From assembly GCF_900172345.1 (NCBI RefSeq), contig NZ_FWFY01000012.1, positions 1 through 64,000 of the forward strand: DNA of 64,000 nucleotides. Reading direction: 5' to 3'. Numbering within the stretch: position 1 is the first letter of the stretch; every line of letters starts with the position of its first letter. The stretch is from Limimaricola soesokkakensis. Lineage in GTDB: Bacteria > Pseudomonadota > Alphaproteobacteria > Rhodobacterales > Rhodobacteraceae. A model generated the notes under the pieces. That model made no database searches. It worked only from the letters and a program-made list of their open reading frames with translations, and had not been told where the DNA came from. Positions 8,884-17,299 of the stretch are shown here, piece after piece. The position numbers were made by a program, and so were the translations under genes.

Positions 8884-9978
8884 ATGGTTGATCTGGTTCT
8901 GAACGGCCGCTTTCTGATGCGGCCGCCCACGGGTGTCGATCGCGTTGCGAGCGAGTTGGTGGCGGCGCTGCTCGAACATGGGCTGCCCTCGCGCTTTGGC
9001 GGGTTTTCCGCGATCCGGCCGCGCGGCGACACGGTCCGGCCCGAGGAGCGGCCGAAGGCGATCCTCGACGCGGCGACGCCGAGCGCCTCGAAGCTCGGCG
9101 GGCATGGCTGGGAGCAGCTCGCCCTCGCCCGCGCGCGGCCCCGGGACTGGCTCCTGAGCCTGTGCAACACCGGCCCGGTGCTGCGGTCGCGACAGGTGGT
9201 GATGATGCATGACGCGCAGGCGTTCCGGCAGCCCGAATCCTACTCCCGGGCCTTCGTGCGCTGGTACGGTACGATGCAGCCGATGCTGGGGCGGCGCGCG
9301 GCGATGGTGCTCACCGTCTCCGAGCATGCGCGCGCCGATCTCGAACGCTTCGGCGTGGTGCCGAAGGGCAAGGCGCGGGTGGTGCCGAACGGCGCCGATC
9401 ACGTGCTGCGCCTCGCGCCGGATACCGAAACGTTGAAGCGGCACGGGCTGGAGCCGGGGCGCTTCCTGCTGGCCTTGGGCAGCCTCGCGCCGCACAAGAA
9501 CCTCGCGATGCTGGTCCGCGCGGCACGGGCCCGTAGCGACCGCTCGATCCCGCTGGTGATCGCGGGCGGCGGCGATGCCGGGGTCTTCGCCGATGGCGGC
9601 ATCACCCCCTCCGAGGATGTGCGGATGCTGGGCCGGGTCAGCGATGCCGAACTGCGCGCGCTTTACGACAACGCCACGGCGCTGGCCTTCCCCTCGATCA
9701 CCGAGGGCTTCGGCCTGCCCCCGGCGGAGGCGATGTTCTGCGGCTGCCCGGTGATCGCCTCGACCGGCGGCGCGGTGCCCGAGGTCTGCGGCGACGCGGC
9801 GCTGTCGCTTGACCCGAATGACGCCGATGGCTGGCGCGCGGCGATGGAACGGGTCTGCGCCGCCCCGGAGCTACGGTCCCGCCTCGCGCAGGCGGGCCGC
9901 GCCCGGGTGCAGCGCTTCACCTGGAAGGCGGCGGCCGCGACGCTGGCCGGTCACCTCGAGGATCTGCCCGCGGGCTGA
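8884..9978 (+). CDS. GT4-family glycosyltransferase
   Basis: This 364-residue GT-B fold enzyme adds one sugar to the lipid-linked EPS repeat unit at the cytoplasmic membrane face. The N-terminus VLNGRF...PTGVDRVA and the C-terminal donor-site block SITEGFGLPPAEAMFCGCPV, with its E-x7-E spacing, place it in family GT4 (group 1). LGSLAPHKN opens the second Rossmann domain. AAGGTGA stands 8 nt before the ATG. It faces away from the acyltransferase gene and ends 2 bp before the convergent SGNH gene. It resembles the GT at 28969-30051 (both open with NGRF) and the two may be distant paralogues. Donor and acceptor cannot be inferred. Confidence 0.88.
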   Translation: MVDLVLNGRFLMRPPTGVDRVASELVAALLEHGLPSRFGGFSAIRPRGDTVRPEERPKAILDAATPSASKLGGHGWEQLALARARPRDWLLSLCNTGPVLRSRQVVMMHDAQAFRQPESYSRAFVRWYGTMQPMLGRRAAMVLTVSEHARADLERFGVVPKGKARVVPNGADHVLRLAPDTETLKRHGLEPGRFLLALGSLAPHKNLAMLVRAARARSDRSIPLVIAGGGDAGVFADGGITPSEDVRMLGRVSDAELRALYDNATALAFPSITEGFGLPPAEAMFCGCPVIASTGGAVPEVCGDAALSLDPNDADGWRAAMERVCAAPELRSRLAQAGRARVQRFTWKAAAATLAGHLEDLPAG

Positions 9979-9980
9979 TC

Positions 9981-12842
9981 TCAGGCGATTGGCCCGAACC
10001 CCGCCGGCGCGGCGTGGTGCCAGCGGTCTCGGCTGCCATGCAGCCGCGCCTCGGCGCCGCTCTGCCTCTTGAGCTGCACATGGGCACGGATCGGCGGGGT
10101 CAGCGCCGCGAGGCTGAAGCCGCCCGTCCCCGCCGTCGGGTCCGCCGCCGCATCCTCGTTCCACGCCCCGGCCTCCTGCCGGACCCAGAACAGCCCGGCC
10201 TCGGTGTCGACGGCGAGGCAGGCCCTCTGGCTATCGGCCAGCGCGTTGCCGATGGCGGCATTGCCGTCGCTGTGGAACACCAGCCCCCCGGCCTTGCCGT
10301 GGCGATCCGCGGTCAGGCTGCCGCTTGCGATGCCGGTCTCCGCATCGGCGATGCCGACGAGATTGACGCCCGAGACCAGCTCGACCTCGAAATACACCCG
10401 GCCTGAGAGCGCATCGGCCCCGACCGCGTTGCGCATCCCGTCCATCCCCGGCGCCGCCGAGACGCCGCGCCCCTGATCGGCATAGAGCAATTGCTCGACA
10501 CCGCCGAAATGCGTCCAGTCCGGACCGCTGTCGTCCCAGCCCGTGACGCTGGCCACCCCGCCCGCCACCACCGGATCGCTCGGGGCGGTCTCGGCCACGG
10601 CGCTTTCGCCCGCCGCATTGGCGGCCCAGACCTGACAGGTGACCACCTGCGGGGCCACCCCGGCGGCGATGGTATGGCTTGGCCCGGTCTCCCCCGTCTG
10701 GACGTTGCCGGAATGCCGCCATTGGTAGCGGAAGCCGTCCGGCGCGTTGCTCCAGGCCCCGACATCGACGCCGATCGTCTCGCCCTCGGCCGGGCTGGTG
10801 TTGCTCAGCGTCGGGGGCGTGGTGTTCGCCGGAACGCCCGCCGCCGTCACCTCGATCGCGAAGGGCGCGAGCGTCGCGGTCGCGCCCAGAGCATCGGTCA
10901 CCCGGATCGCGATGCCGCCGTGGTGGCCGGCGGAAGTGGCGCTGCCGGAGATCGCCCCCGTGCCGAGGTCGAGCGATAGCCCCGGCGGCAGGCTGCCCGA
11001 GGCGAGATCGAAGCCGTAAGGCACACTGCCCCCTGACACCAAGGGCGTGAAGCCATAGGGCTGACCGACCTCGACCGTCACCACCGGATCGCCCGCGATC
11101 TCGAGCGCGTTGGCGGCGTTGCGCGCAAGCAGCATCGCCGCCCGCTTTACGGTATAGGTCACGCTGCCCCCCGCGACGCAGGACAGGCCGAGCGAGACCT
11201 GCCTGACGCCATGCGCGCCCTCCTGCGCATAGCCGCGCGACCGGGCAATGAGCGGCCAGGGCGGCACCGTCAGGAACGGCGTGATCGAGTTCATGCCGAG
11301 CAGGGTCGATCCCGCCACGCCCGACATCAGCCCGCCGAAGCCGGTCGAGGCCGGATCGACCTCCACATCGAAGATCGCGTCAAAGATGTCGCCCACCACG
11401 CCGCCGACATCGGCGTTGTAGCGCAGGGTGAGCTGCGCGCGGTCAGGCGCGTCCTGACAGGAGATGACGAGATCGCCCGCGCCGTTGCGGGCAACGCTCC
11501 ATGACGCGGTGCCGATCCGGGTGACGACCCAGCCATCCGGCTGGATGCCCGACACGCCCGCGACCGCACTCGGCGCATCGCCCGGAAACTCTCCCGCGGC
11601 GCCAAGCAGGTTCGGAGCCTCGACCAGCCGCGAGCCGGTGATGAGCGGCAGCACCACCTCGCGCACCCTGCCCGCGAGATAGGCGGCGCCATGCTCGATA
11701 TTGGGATGGGTCTCGTCGTTCTTCATCGACACCGGGTCGAAGCCGGAGACATCGACCACATGCACGTCCACGTCTTCCGCCGCGACCTCCGCCAGCGTGG
11801 CATTGATCGCGTCGTACTTGTCCTGCTTGGCGGTATAGGGATTGGCCGGGTCGCCGTAGCCCGATGGCAGCGCCGGCACGCAGACCACCACCGCGCCCGC
11901 GTCGCGGTAGATCCCGATCAGCTCGGCCATCTTGGATTTCGACTGGGCATATGGGGCCGCCGGATCGGTCGGGTCCCAGTTCGCGCCGACCGGGCCGATC
12001 ACCACGATGGTCTCGTCGCGCTCGATCAGGTCGACAACCGCCTGCGCGCCGTCGAGCATGGTCTGGATCGTGTGGCCACCGGTGGCCTGCTGGTAGGTGT
12101 CGGGCAGCCATGTCACGTCGCCCAAGGCCCAGAGCATCGCGTCGCGGAAGCCGGGATTGGCCATGGTGCTGTCGCCGTCGACGATGAGACGCGGCCCCGC
12201 CCGGTGAGCAGCGAAAGTCGTGGCACCCGGCGAACCGCCCGCACCGCCCGGGGCCGCGACGAGCGCGATGGCAAGCCCCGTGTCGGCCCAACCGGCGGCA
12301 TTGCTTGCGCGCAGCAGCAGGTCGTGCTGTCCCGCCATCTCGGTTCGTCCCGTCAGGACACCCGCGCTCGAGAGCGCGAGCCCGGCGGGCAGAGGCTCCG
12401 AACCGGGCGCCAGCGAGAACATGAGATCGGTCCCGGTGAAACCGGTCGAGAGATCGACCGAGACCGCCTCGCCCACGCGCAGCTCCAGCGTCACGGCCCC
12501 ACCCGCGACCGGCGCGGTCGAGGCGGCGGGCGCAAGGCTCGGCTGCGCCACGATCGAGCCGTGTTGCAGCAGCCGGCGCCCCGGGCCCTGTTCGATCCAG
12601 ACATTGTAGACCCCCGCCCGCCCCTCACCGAGCGGCGCGAGATCCTCGGGCGAGAGCGCGACCCTCTCGTCGCCGCTGCGCTGCACGAGCGGCGGCGCGG
12701 CGGTGTCGAAGCCCATCGTCACGGTGACGCGCGCGTCCGCGGGTCGGTCCGGCACCTCGAAGGTGATCGCTTCGCCCGCGAAGAGCCGCAGCCCCAGATA
12801 GCCCGCTCCGCCGCCCGCCCGCACCACGACCTTCTGTTCCAT
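9981..12842 (-). CDS. Large SGNH/GDSL hydrolase with Ig-like and C-terminal lectin-like domains
   Basis: This is a 953-residue multidomain protein. An N-terminal beta-rich part and a putative-Ig domain (about 115-195) precede an SGNH hydrolase with its full catalytic set: VDGDS (Ser225), GANWD and DETHPN (Asp376, His379). Further Ig-like domains follow (about 595-670 and 680-755). The C-terminal ~190 residues read like a SPRY-type beta-sandwich (YFEVELVSGVNLVGIAD). ATG 12842 has GGGGAG 8 nt upstream; an in-frame TTG at 12857 would include that site and is unlikely. No signal peptide is visible. Likely action is removal of acyl groups from a polysaccharide, but the modular build also resembles phage or GTA tail-spike proteins. 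Confidence 0.72.
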   Translation of the reverse strand: MEQKVVVRAGGGAGYLGLRLFAGEAITFEVPDRPADARVTVTMGFDTAAPPLVQRSGDERVALSPEDLAPLGEGRAGVYNVWIEQGPGRRLLQHGSIVAQPSLAPAASTAPVAGGAVTLELRVGEAVSVDLSTGFTGTDLMFSLAPGSEPLPAGLALSSAGVLTGRTEMAGQHDLLLRASNAAGWADTGLAIALVAAPGGAGGSPGATTFAAHRAGPRLIVDGDSTMANPGFRDAMLWALGDVTWLPDTYQQATGGHTIQTMLDGAQAVVDLIERDETIVVIGPVGANWDPTDPAAPYAQSKSKMAELIGIYRDAGAVVVCVPALPSGYGDPANPYTAKQDKYDAINATLAEVAAEDVDVHVVDVSGFDPVSMKNDETHPNIEHGAAYLAGRVREVVLPLITGSRLVEAPNLLGAAGEFPGDAPSAVAGVSGIQPDGWVVTRIGTASWSVARNGAGDLVISCQDAPDRAQLTLRYNADVGGVVGDIFDAIFDVEVDPASTGFGGLMSGVAGSTLLGMNSITPFLTVPPWPLIARSRGYAQEGAHGVRQVSLGLSCVAGGSVTYTVKRAAMLLARNAANALEIAGDPVVTVEVGQPYGFTPLVSGGSVPYGFDLASGSLPPGLSLDLGTGAISGSATSAGHHGGIAIRVTDALGATATLAPFAIEVTAAGVPANTTPPTLSNTSPAEGETIGVDVGAWSNAPDGFRYQWRHSGNVQTGETGPSHTIAAGVAPQVVTCQVWAANAAGESAVAETAPSDPVVAGGVASVTGWDDSGPDWTHFGGVEQLLYADQGRGVSAAPGMDGMRNAVGADALSGRVYFEVELVSGVNLVGIADAETGIASGSLTADRHGKAGGLVFHSDGNAAIGNALADSQRACLAVDTEAGLFWVRQEAGAWNEDAAADPTAGTGGFSLAALTPPIRAHVQLKRQSGAEARLHGSRDRWHHAAPAGFGPIA

Positions 12843-12930
12843 CGCCGCTCTCCCCAATCGATGTCGGGGAAGAATGGTTCAGCTGCGCTAAATCGCGGTG
12901 TCGGCACCGTACGCGCAACGGCGGCGCGGC

Positions 12931-14163
12931 TCAGCTGGGGATGTCGAGCGGTCGCGAGGTGACGGTCACGATCAGCGTGTCGCCCGGCAGAAGCGGGGTT
13001 TGCGCGTCGATCTCGGTGATCTCGTCCCGGCCCGGGCGCGGACTCAGCAGCCGGTAGCCCAGATCGACCGTCGTGGCATCGAGCAACGCCCCCGCCCCGC
13101 CCCCGCTCAAGAGCGCGAGCTGTTCGAGGGCGCGCGCATGGCGCAGCCGCAGCCCGTCGATCTCGATCCGTCCCGACTGCAGATCGGCGAGGTTGGTCCG
13201 CTCCCGGTCGGCGAGGAACTGCGCGCGCGCGCGGCGCGCGTCGGAAATGGCGCGGGTCGCGGCGATCTGCGCAGATTCCAGTTCCAGCGCCCGGGCCTGC
13301 GCATCCGAGGCGCGCTCCTCGGCGCTGCTGAGGCTCGCGGTGGTCCGAAGGCCCCGCTCCTGCAGCTCGCGCGCGTTGCGCAACGCTTCGGCGGTGTTGG
13401 CAACGATCTCTTCCTGCAGAACGATGCGCTCGTCAAAGAGCTGCTTCTGCGCTTCGATCGTGCGGATCTCTTCCTCCCAGGAGGTCATTAGCATTTCGGC
13501 CCGCTCGCGCTCGGTTCGCAGCAGCGCGCGCTCGGTCTCCACCAGCGCCTGCAACGGCACCGCACCGGGCGACGGGACCTGCCCGCGCACCGCCTCGGGC
13601 GTCAGCGTCTCGAGTGGCGCCTCCTCCAGCGCCGCCTCGAGCCGCGCCAGCCGCGCCGCGGCGCCGGCGATGTCGAGGTTCAGCGTCTCGAGCAGGCTTT
13701 TGGCATCGGCCCGCGTCCGGGCGAGGTCGAGCTGGCTCAACCCCAGCGTCTCGCTGCCGCCAGAGGTGGCGAGGGCGACGGCCACGGTCATGCCGGGAAG
13801 GTAGTCGTAGCGTCCGGGGGCCGCCACGTCGCCGGTCACCACCACCGGGGCGTAATCCGCGACCACGACGTTGACCCGCGCATCGACGTAGAGCCCGGCC
13901 TCGCCCACCCGGGCGGCGATCTCGGCCTCGACCTCGTCGAGGGTGAGGCCGATCACGTCGATGCCGCCGATCTCCGCCAGCCGCACCTGCCCGTCCGTGT
14001 CGACGGTAAGCTGGACCGGCGCCTCCATCCCCGCATGCGCGATCTCGATCCGGTCGCCCGCGATCAGCCGGTAAGGGACCGCTTGGAGCGGGGCTCCGGC
14101 CAGCGAGACGGCCAGCATGATGGCAGCAAGGCGAGCGGGCCCGGGGAGGGTAAGGCGGATCAT
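12931..14163 (-). CDS. ExoF-type polysaccharide export protein
   Basis: This 410-residue periplasmic/outer-membrane export protein belongs to the Poly_export/SLBB family. A signal peptide covers about residues 1-28 (hydrophobic core LAAIMLAVSLAGA). The Poly_export domain (about 30-110) begins YRLIAGDRIEI, and an SLBB-like segment with APVVVTGDVAAPGRY follows. A long Arg/Glu/Ala-rich coiled coil (about 170-350) and a short beta domain match the arrangement of Rhizobium ExoF rather than enteric Wza. ATG 14163 is chosen because it begins the signal peptide; upstream in-frame codons would bury it. It should work with the Wzc/ExoP-like protein to carry polymer across the envelope. Confidence 0.85.
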   Translation of the reverse strand: MIRLTLPGPARLAAIMLAVSLAGAPLQAVPYRLIAGDRIEIAHAGMEAPVQLTVDTDGQVRLAEIGGIDVIGLTLDEVEAEIAARVGEAGLYVDARVNVVVADYAPVVVTGDVAAPGRYDYLPGMTVAVALATSGGSETLGLSQLDLARTRADAKSLLETLNLDIAGAAARLARLEAALEEAPLETLTPEAVRGQVPSPGAVPLQALVETERALLRTERERAEMLMTSWEEEIRTIEAQKQLFDERIVLQEEIVANTAEALRNARELQERGLRTTASLSSAEERASDAQARALELESAQIAATRAISDARRARAQFLADRERTNLADLQSGRIEIDGLRLRHARALEQLALLSGGGAGALLDATTVDLGYRLLSPRPGRDEITEIDAQTPLLPGDTLIVTVTSRPLDIPS

Positions 14164-14360
14164 GGCAAAACTCGTTCTCTTGCAGGCCCCCGGAACCGGC
14201 GGCTGCGATACCTCGTAAACAACAAGGCGCCTCAGGGATGGCACCGGTCGCCGCCGCCAACCCGTCGGGCCGGCGGAACGGCAGAGCGGACGCCACCCGG
14301 GCCACGCTCGCTGTGATTGCTACGCTGCAGCATGGCACACGGTCAAGATGTATAGACGGT

Positions 14361-16082
14361 TTATGTGGGCGCGAGTTCGGGCCCCATCGGCGAGATCGCG
14401 GGACCGGCATCGCGCACCCGGATCCGCAGCGTACCGATATCACCGCCGGGATCGCCATTAGGGTCGATCACGATATGCACCGGTGCGCCGGGCCGGGCAT
14501 CGAACGGGCCGAAGACCAGCCGCTCCGCGCCCTGCTCCACCACCCGGCGCTCATGCGGATGCCCCTCGACCTGCAGCGCCACGCCGACGCCGCTGCGGCT
14601 GATACGGTGCATGCCGATCTCGACCTCGACCATCAGCGCACCCGCCTCGGCAGGGTTGTAGCGATGCACCAGCGAGACCGGACCACCGAGGGTGAAGTCC
14701 TCGGGCTTCAGCACGAAGCGCGGCAGATCGGCGTTGCACAGATAGGGCCGCCATGGCGTGCCGGGGGCCTGCTGGCCCGGGCAAGTCGACAGGTCGTACA
14801 TCCGGCCATCGCGGATCACGTAGCGATCGAACCCGGCCGTGTCGCGATCCATGGCCCGCCCCCCTGCGATCGGCCGCTCGAACTCGTGGTAGCTGTCGGC
14901 ACGCAGATCATGGGGCCCGAGCACGAGATCCGCATAGGGATCGACCGTGCCGCCCGGCGCGCGCAGTACCAGCACCCGTTCCGGGTCCAGCACAGGCCGC
15001 CCCGCGACCGGCTCCAGCGCGCCGGTCAGCAGTTCGATGCCGTCATCGAGCATCTGCACCTCGCGGGGCTCGCCCCACAGCACCGCCAATTCGCTACCGA
15101 AGCGGCAGCCATAGGTATAGGGGTCGGGCCGGAACGGCTCGACCTCGCGACCCTGCGCCTCTTCATGCGCCAGCATCAGCGCCCTGCCGACCGGGGTCAG
15201 GCCGAAATCCTCGCCCAGCATCGCGGCATAGCCGTCGCCGCGGGTTTCGAGGGAATACCAGACGGCCCGGCGCACCCCGGCCATCGCCATCATGCAGTAG
15301 TTGCGCCAGAACAGGTCCGGCGCGGCGTCGAGATCGGTCGTGCCGAACTCCGTCGCCTCGATCTCGAGCCCCGCCATCTCCGGGTGGCGCCGCAGGACGG
15401 CCAACTCGCCGGGGATATGCTCAGCCGGCGTCGTATAGGGATGCACCGCCACCGCATCCATATGCGTCGCGCCGCCGGCATCGAGCACCTCCCAAACATA
15501 GCCTGCCGCGATCGAATGGGTCGAGCCGCCGAGGATCCGCACGCCTTCGAGCTCCGGCTGCGAAGCCAGCGCGGCGAGATGCCTCGCATGCAGGCGCGCC
15601 CGTTCCAGCGGCGCCATCTCGCGCGCCGGACCGGTCTGGAACGAGGCAGAATTGAACTCGTTGCCGACCTGGATCGTGTCGATCTGGGGAAAGCGCTCCT
15701 TCAACTGAGAGGCGAATCGCGCGAAGGCCGCGATCCCCTCCTCGCCCATCAGCGTGTTGCCGGATTCATAGATCGGGTTGCGGGGATAGACGGTGATCGA
15801 TCCGACCCGGCCCGCCTCGATCAGCATGGCGATGCCGCCCTGGTTCGGGCGGTCGAAATCGTAGATCCCGGGCTGCGATTCGATCCGCCCCCAGACCACG
15901 CCGTCGCGCAGCGAATCGAGGCCGAGCGCATCAAGGCGCCCCTCAACCTGATGGTGTGGACCGGCCTGGAATCCGGAATTGGCCGAAACGATAGGCGCCG
16001 TATCCGCGCTCGCAGCCTGCGCCAGCAGACAGGCCAGAACCGGCCATACGGCTTGGCGCGCCTTCTCCGAGATAGATCTCAT
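14361..16082 (-). CDS. Secreted GH39/PslG-like glycoside hydrolase
   Basis: This 573-residue protein has a signal peptide (about 1-26, core VWPVLACLLAQAASA) and a TIM-barrel hydrolase domain of clan GH-A. The acid/base candidate is Glu in QVGNEF and the nucleophile candidate is Glu in IEATEFG, at the usual spacing. The C-terminal ~200 residues form beta-sandwich modules. ATG 16082 has AAGGA 7 nt upstream and directly begins the signal peptide. Periplasmic PslG-like hydrolases in EPS loci cut their own polymer during export or help biofilm release. That role is inferred from fold and position, and the glycan specificity is unknown. Confidence 0.75.
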   Translation of the reverse strand: MRSISEKARQAVWPVLACLLAQAASADTAPIVSANSGFQAGPHHQVEGRLDALGLDSLRDGVVWGRIESQPGIYDFDRPNQGGIAMLIEAGRVGSITVYPRNPIYESGNTLMGEEGIAAFARFASQLKERFPQIDTIQVGNEFNSASFQTGPAREMAPLERARLHARHLAALASQPELEGVRILGGSTHSIAAGYVWEVLDAGGATHMDAVAVHPYTTPAEHIPGELAVLRRHPEMAGLEIEATEFGTTDLDAAPDLFWRNYCMMAMAGVRRAVWYSLETRGDGYAAMLGEDFGLTPVGRALMLAHEEAQGREVEPFRPDPYTYGCRFGSELAVLWGEPREVQMLDDGIELLTGALEPVAGRPVLDPERVLVLRAPGGTVDPYADLVLGPHDLRADSYHEFERPIAGGRAMDRDTAGFDRYVIRDGRMYDLSTCPGQQAPGTPWRPYLCNADLPRFVLKPEDFTLGGPVSLVHRYNPAEAGALMVEVEIGMHRISRSGVGVALQVEGHPHERRVVEQGAERLVFGPFDARPGAPVHIVIDPNGDPGGDIGTLRIRVRDAGPAISPMGPELAPT

Positions 16083-16464
16083 CTCACTGTCCTTGAACGG
16101 TTTTCTAAGGATCGTTCGGCGCCTGCCTTCTGCCGTCGCGCGGTGTCCCCAGACAATAGGCGGCGCCTGAAGTTCAGGAACCCTCCAAGGATAGTCCACG
16201 GACACATCCGCGTGATCATCGACCAAGTCGCTGAGATACATAAGGGATTTGTTAGCGAATGAGTCTCTACTTGTGTTCGCGGCGCACGAGATTGTGGCAG
16301 AAGTCAGGCAATACTTGATTGTTTTTGGGCGATCACCCTATAATACAACCGCTAGTAATTGTTCTAGTTAGCGGTCTGCACTTTAACGGGTGCTCCCTGA
16401 GCACGGTCCTGAACCACCTCGCGGCGGCTTCCGTCAAGAAGAGACATTTTTAGAGTAACGACGA
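16083..16464. promoter_or_regulatory. Divergent promoter region between the GH39-like and RTX genes
   Basis: This 382-bp AT-richer stretch serves the minus-strand hydrolase and the plus-strand RTX gene. A near-consensus sigma-70-type promoter points towards the RTX gene and is listed separately. The RTX mRNA would have a leader of about 115 nt. No gene is evident in the interval. Confidence 0.6.
16315..16344 (+). promoter_or_regulatory. Sigma-70-type promoter of the small RTX gene
   Basis: TTGATT (16315-16320) and a perfect TATAAT (16339-16344) are separated by 18 bp. They lie about 120 bp before the RTX start codon in a locally AT-rich patch, unusual in this GC-rich DNA. This is the best-matching housekeeping promoter seen in the window. 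Confidence 0.65.
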
Positions 16465-17061
16465 ATGGCCATCCAACCCAACATCGTCCAGGGCAACGGC
16501 GGCGATATCAATGCATCGGGAATCGGCGTCGCGCCGGCCCGGATCTACGCGACCAACAATTCCGAAACCATCCGCTCGACCGGCAGCGACGACCAGATCT
16601 ACGCCAAGGGTGGCGACGACATCATCTATAGCGGCCACAACCAGGACGTGATCAATGCCGGCGACGGCAACGACTTCGTCGACGCAGGGGCGAGCCGCGA
16701 TTTCGTGTTCGGCGGCGCCGGCAACGACACGCTCTATGGCAACGAGGGCAACGACGCCGTGGTCGGCGGTGATGACGACGACATCATCTATGGCGGCGAC
16801 GGCAATGACGGGCTCTGGGGCGACAACAGCAACGGTTCGCTCGACGGCACGGTCGGCGCCGATACCTTCCGCTTCGACAAGGCCGATGGCAGCGACAACG
16901 TGTTCGACTTCGCCGTCGGCATCGACGCGGTGGAGCTCACCCAGGGCGGCACCTACAGCCTGACGCAGACGGCGGCTGGTCACACCAAGCTGATCTACGG
17001 CGAGACCACGGTGTTGTTCCACAACGCGCTTCTGACCACGGACGATATCGACTTCATCTGA
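16465..17061 (+). CDS. Small RTX calcium-binding protein
   Basis: This 198-residue acidic protein consists mostly of hemolysin-type nonapeptide repeats (GGxGxDxxx). They cover about residues 40-120, for example GGAGNDTLYG and GGDGNDGLWG. The last ~60 residues (from about DTFRFDKADGSDNVFDF to the end DDIDFI) form a typical C-terminal RTX cap and type I secretion signal. There is no N-terminal signal peptide and no enzymatic domain, so the likely role is a calcium-folded secreted matrix or surface protein. It has its own promoter and a strong terminator, so it is a single-gene unit inside the EPS island. No type I ABC exporter is encoded in this window. Confidence 0.85.
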   Translation: MAIQPNIVQGNGGDINASGIGVAPARIYATNNSETIRSTGSDDQIYAKGGDDIIYSGHNQDVINAGDGNDFVDAGASRDFVFGGAGNDTLYGNEGNDAVVGGDDDDIIYGGDGNDGLWGDNSNGSLDGTVGADTFRFDKADGSDNVFDFAVGIDAVELTQGGTYSLTQTAAGHTKLIYGETTVLFHNALLTTDDIDFI

Positions 17062-17086
17062 TCCCGTCCCGCATTCGGACCACGGC

Positions 17087-17112
17087 AAAGCGCCACCGGA
17101 AGGTGGCGCTTT
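17087..17112 (+). terminator. Terminator hairpin after the small RTX gene
   Basis: AAGCGCCACC (17088-17097) pairs with GGTGGCGCTT (17102-17111) around GGAA, extended by one A-T pair, and lies 26 bp after the RTX stop. CTTTCG at its end gives a weak T-stretch. Confidence 0.7.
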
Positions 17113-17299
17113 CGCCGCGCCATGGGGCGCGATCCGAGACGAGACGATCCCGGCGTGCCGGGATCCGCATCCCCGTATCGCGGCCTGCCCAGGAAACGGA
17201 CAAATCGTGATGGATCGGCGCCGCGGGGGCGTTTAGGGGCTGGGGCTCACGACCTTATACGTGTACGCCGACAGAGCAAATCATCTTATCGGCGAGCGC

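Noticed and set aside
14238-16262. 674-codon plus-strand frame
   Set aside because: Antisense to the GH39-like hydrolase, His/Arg-rich and without a plausible ribosome-binding site.
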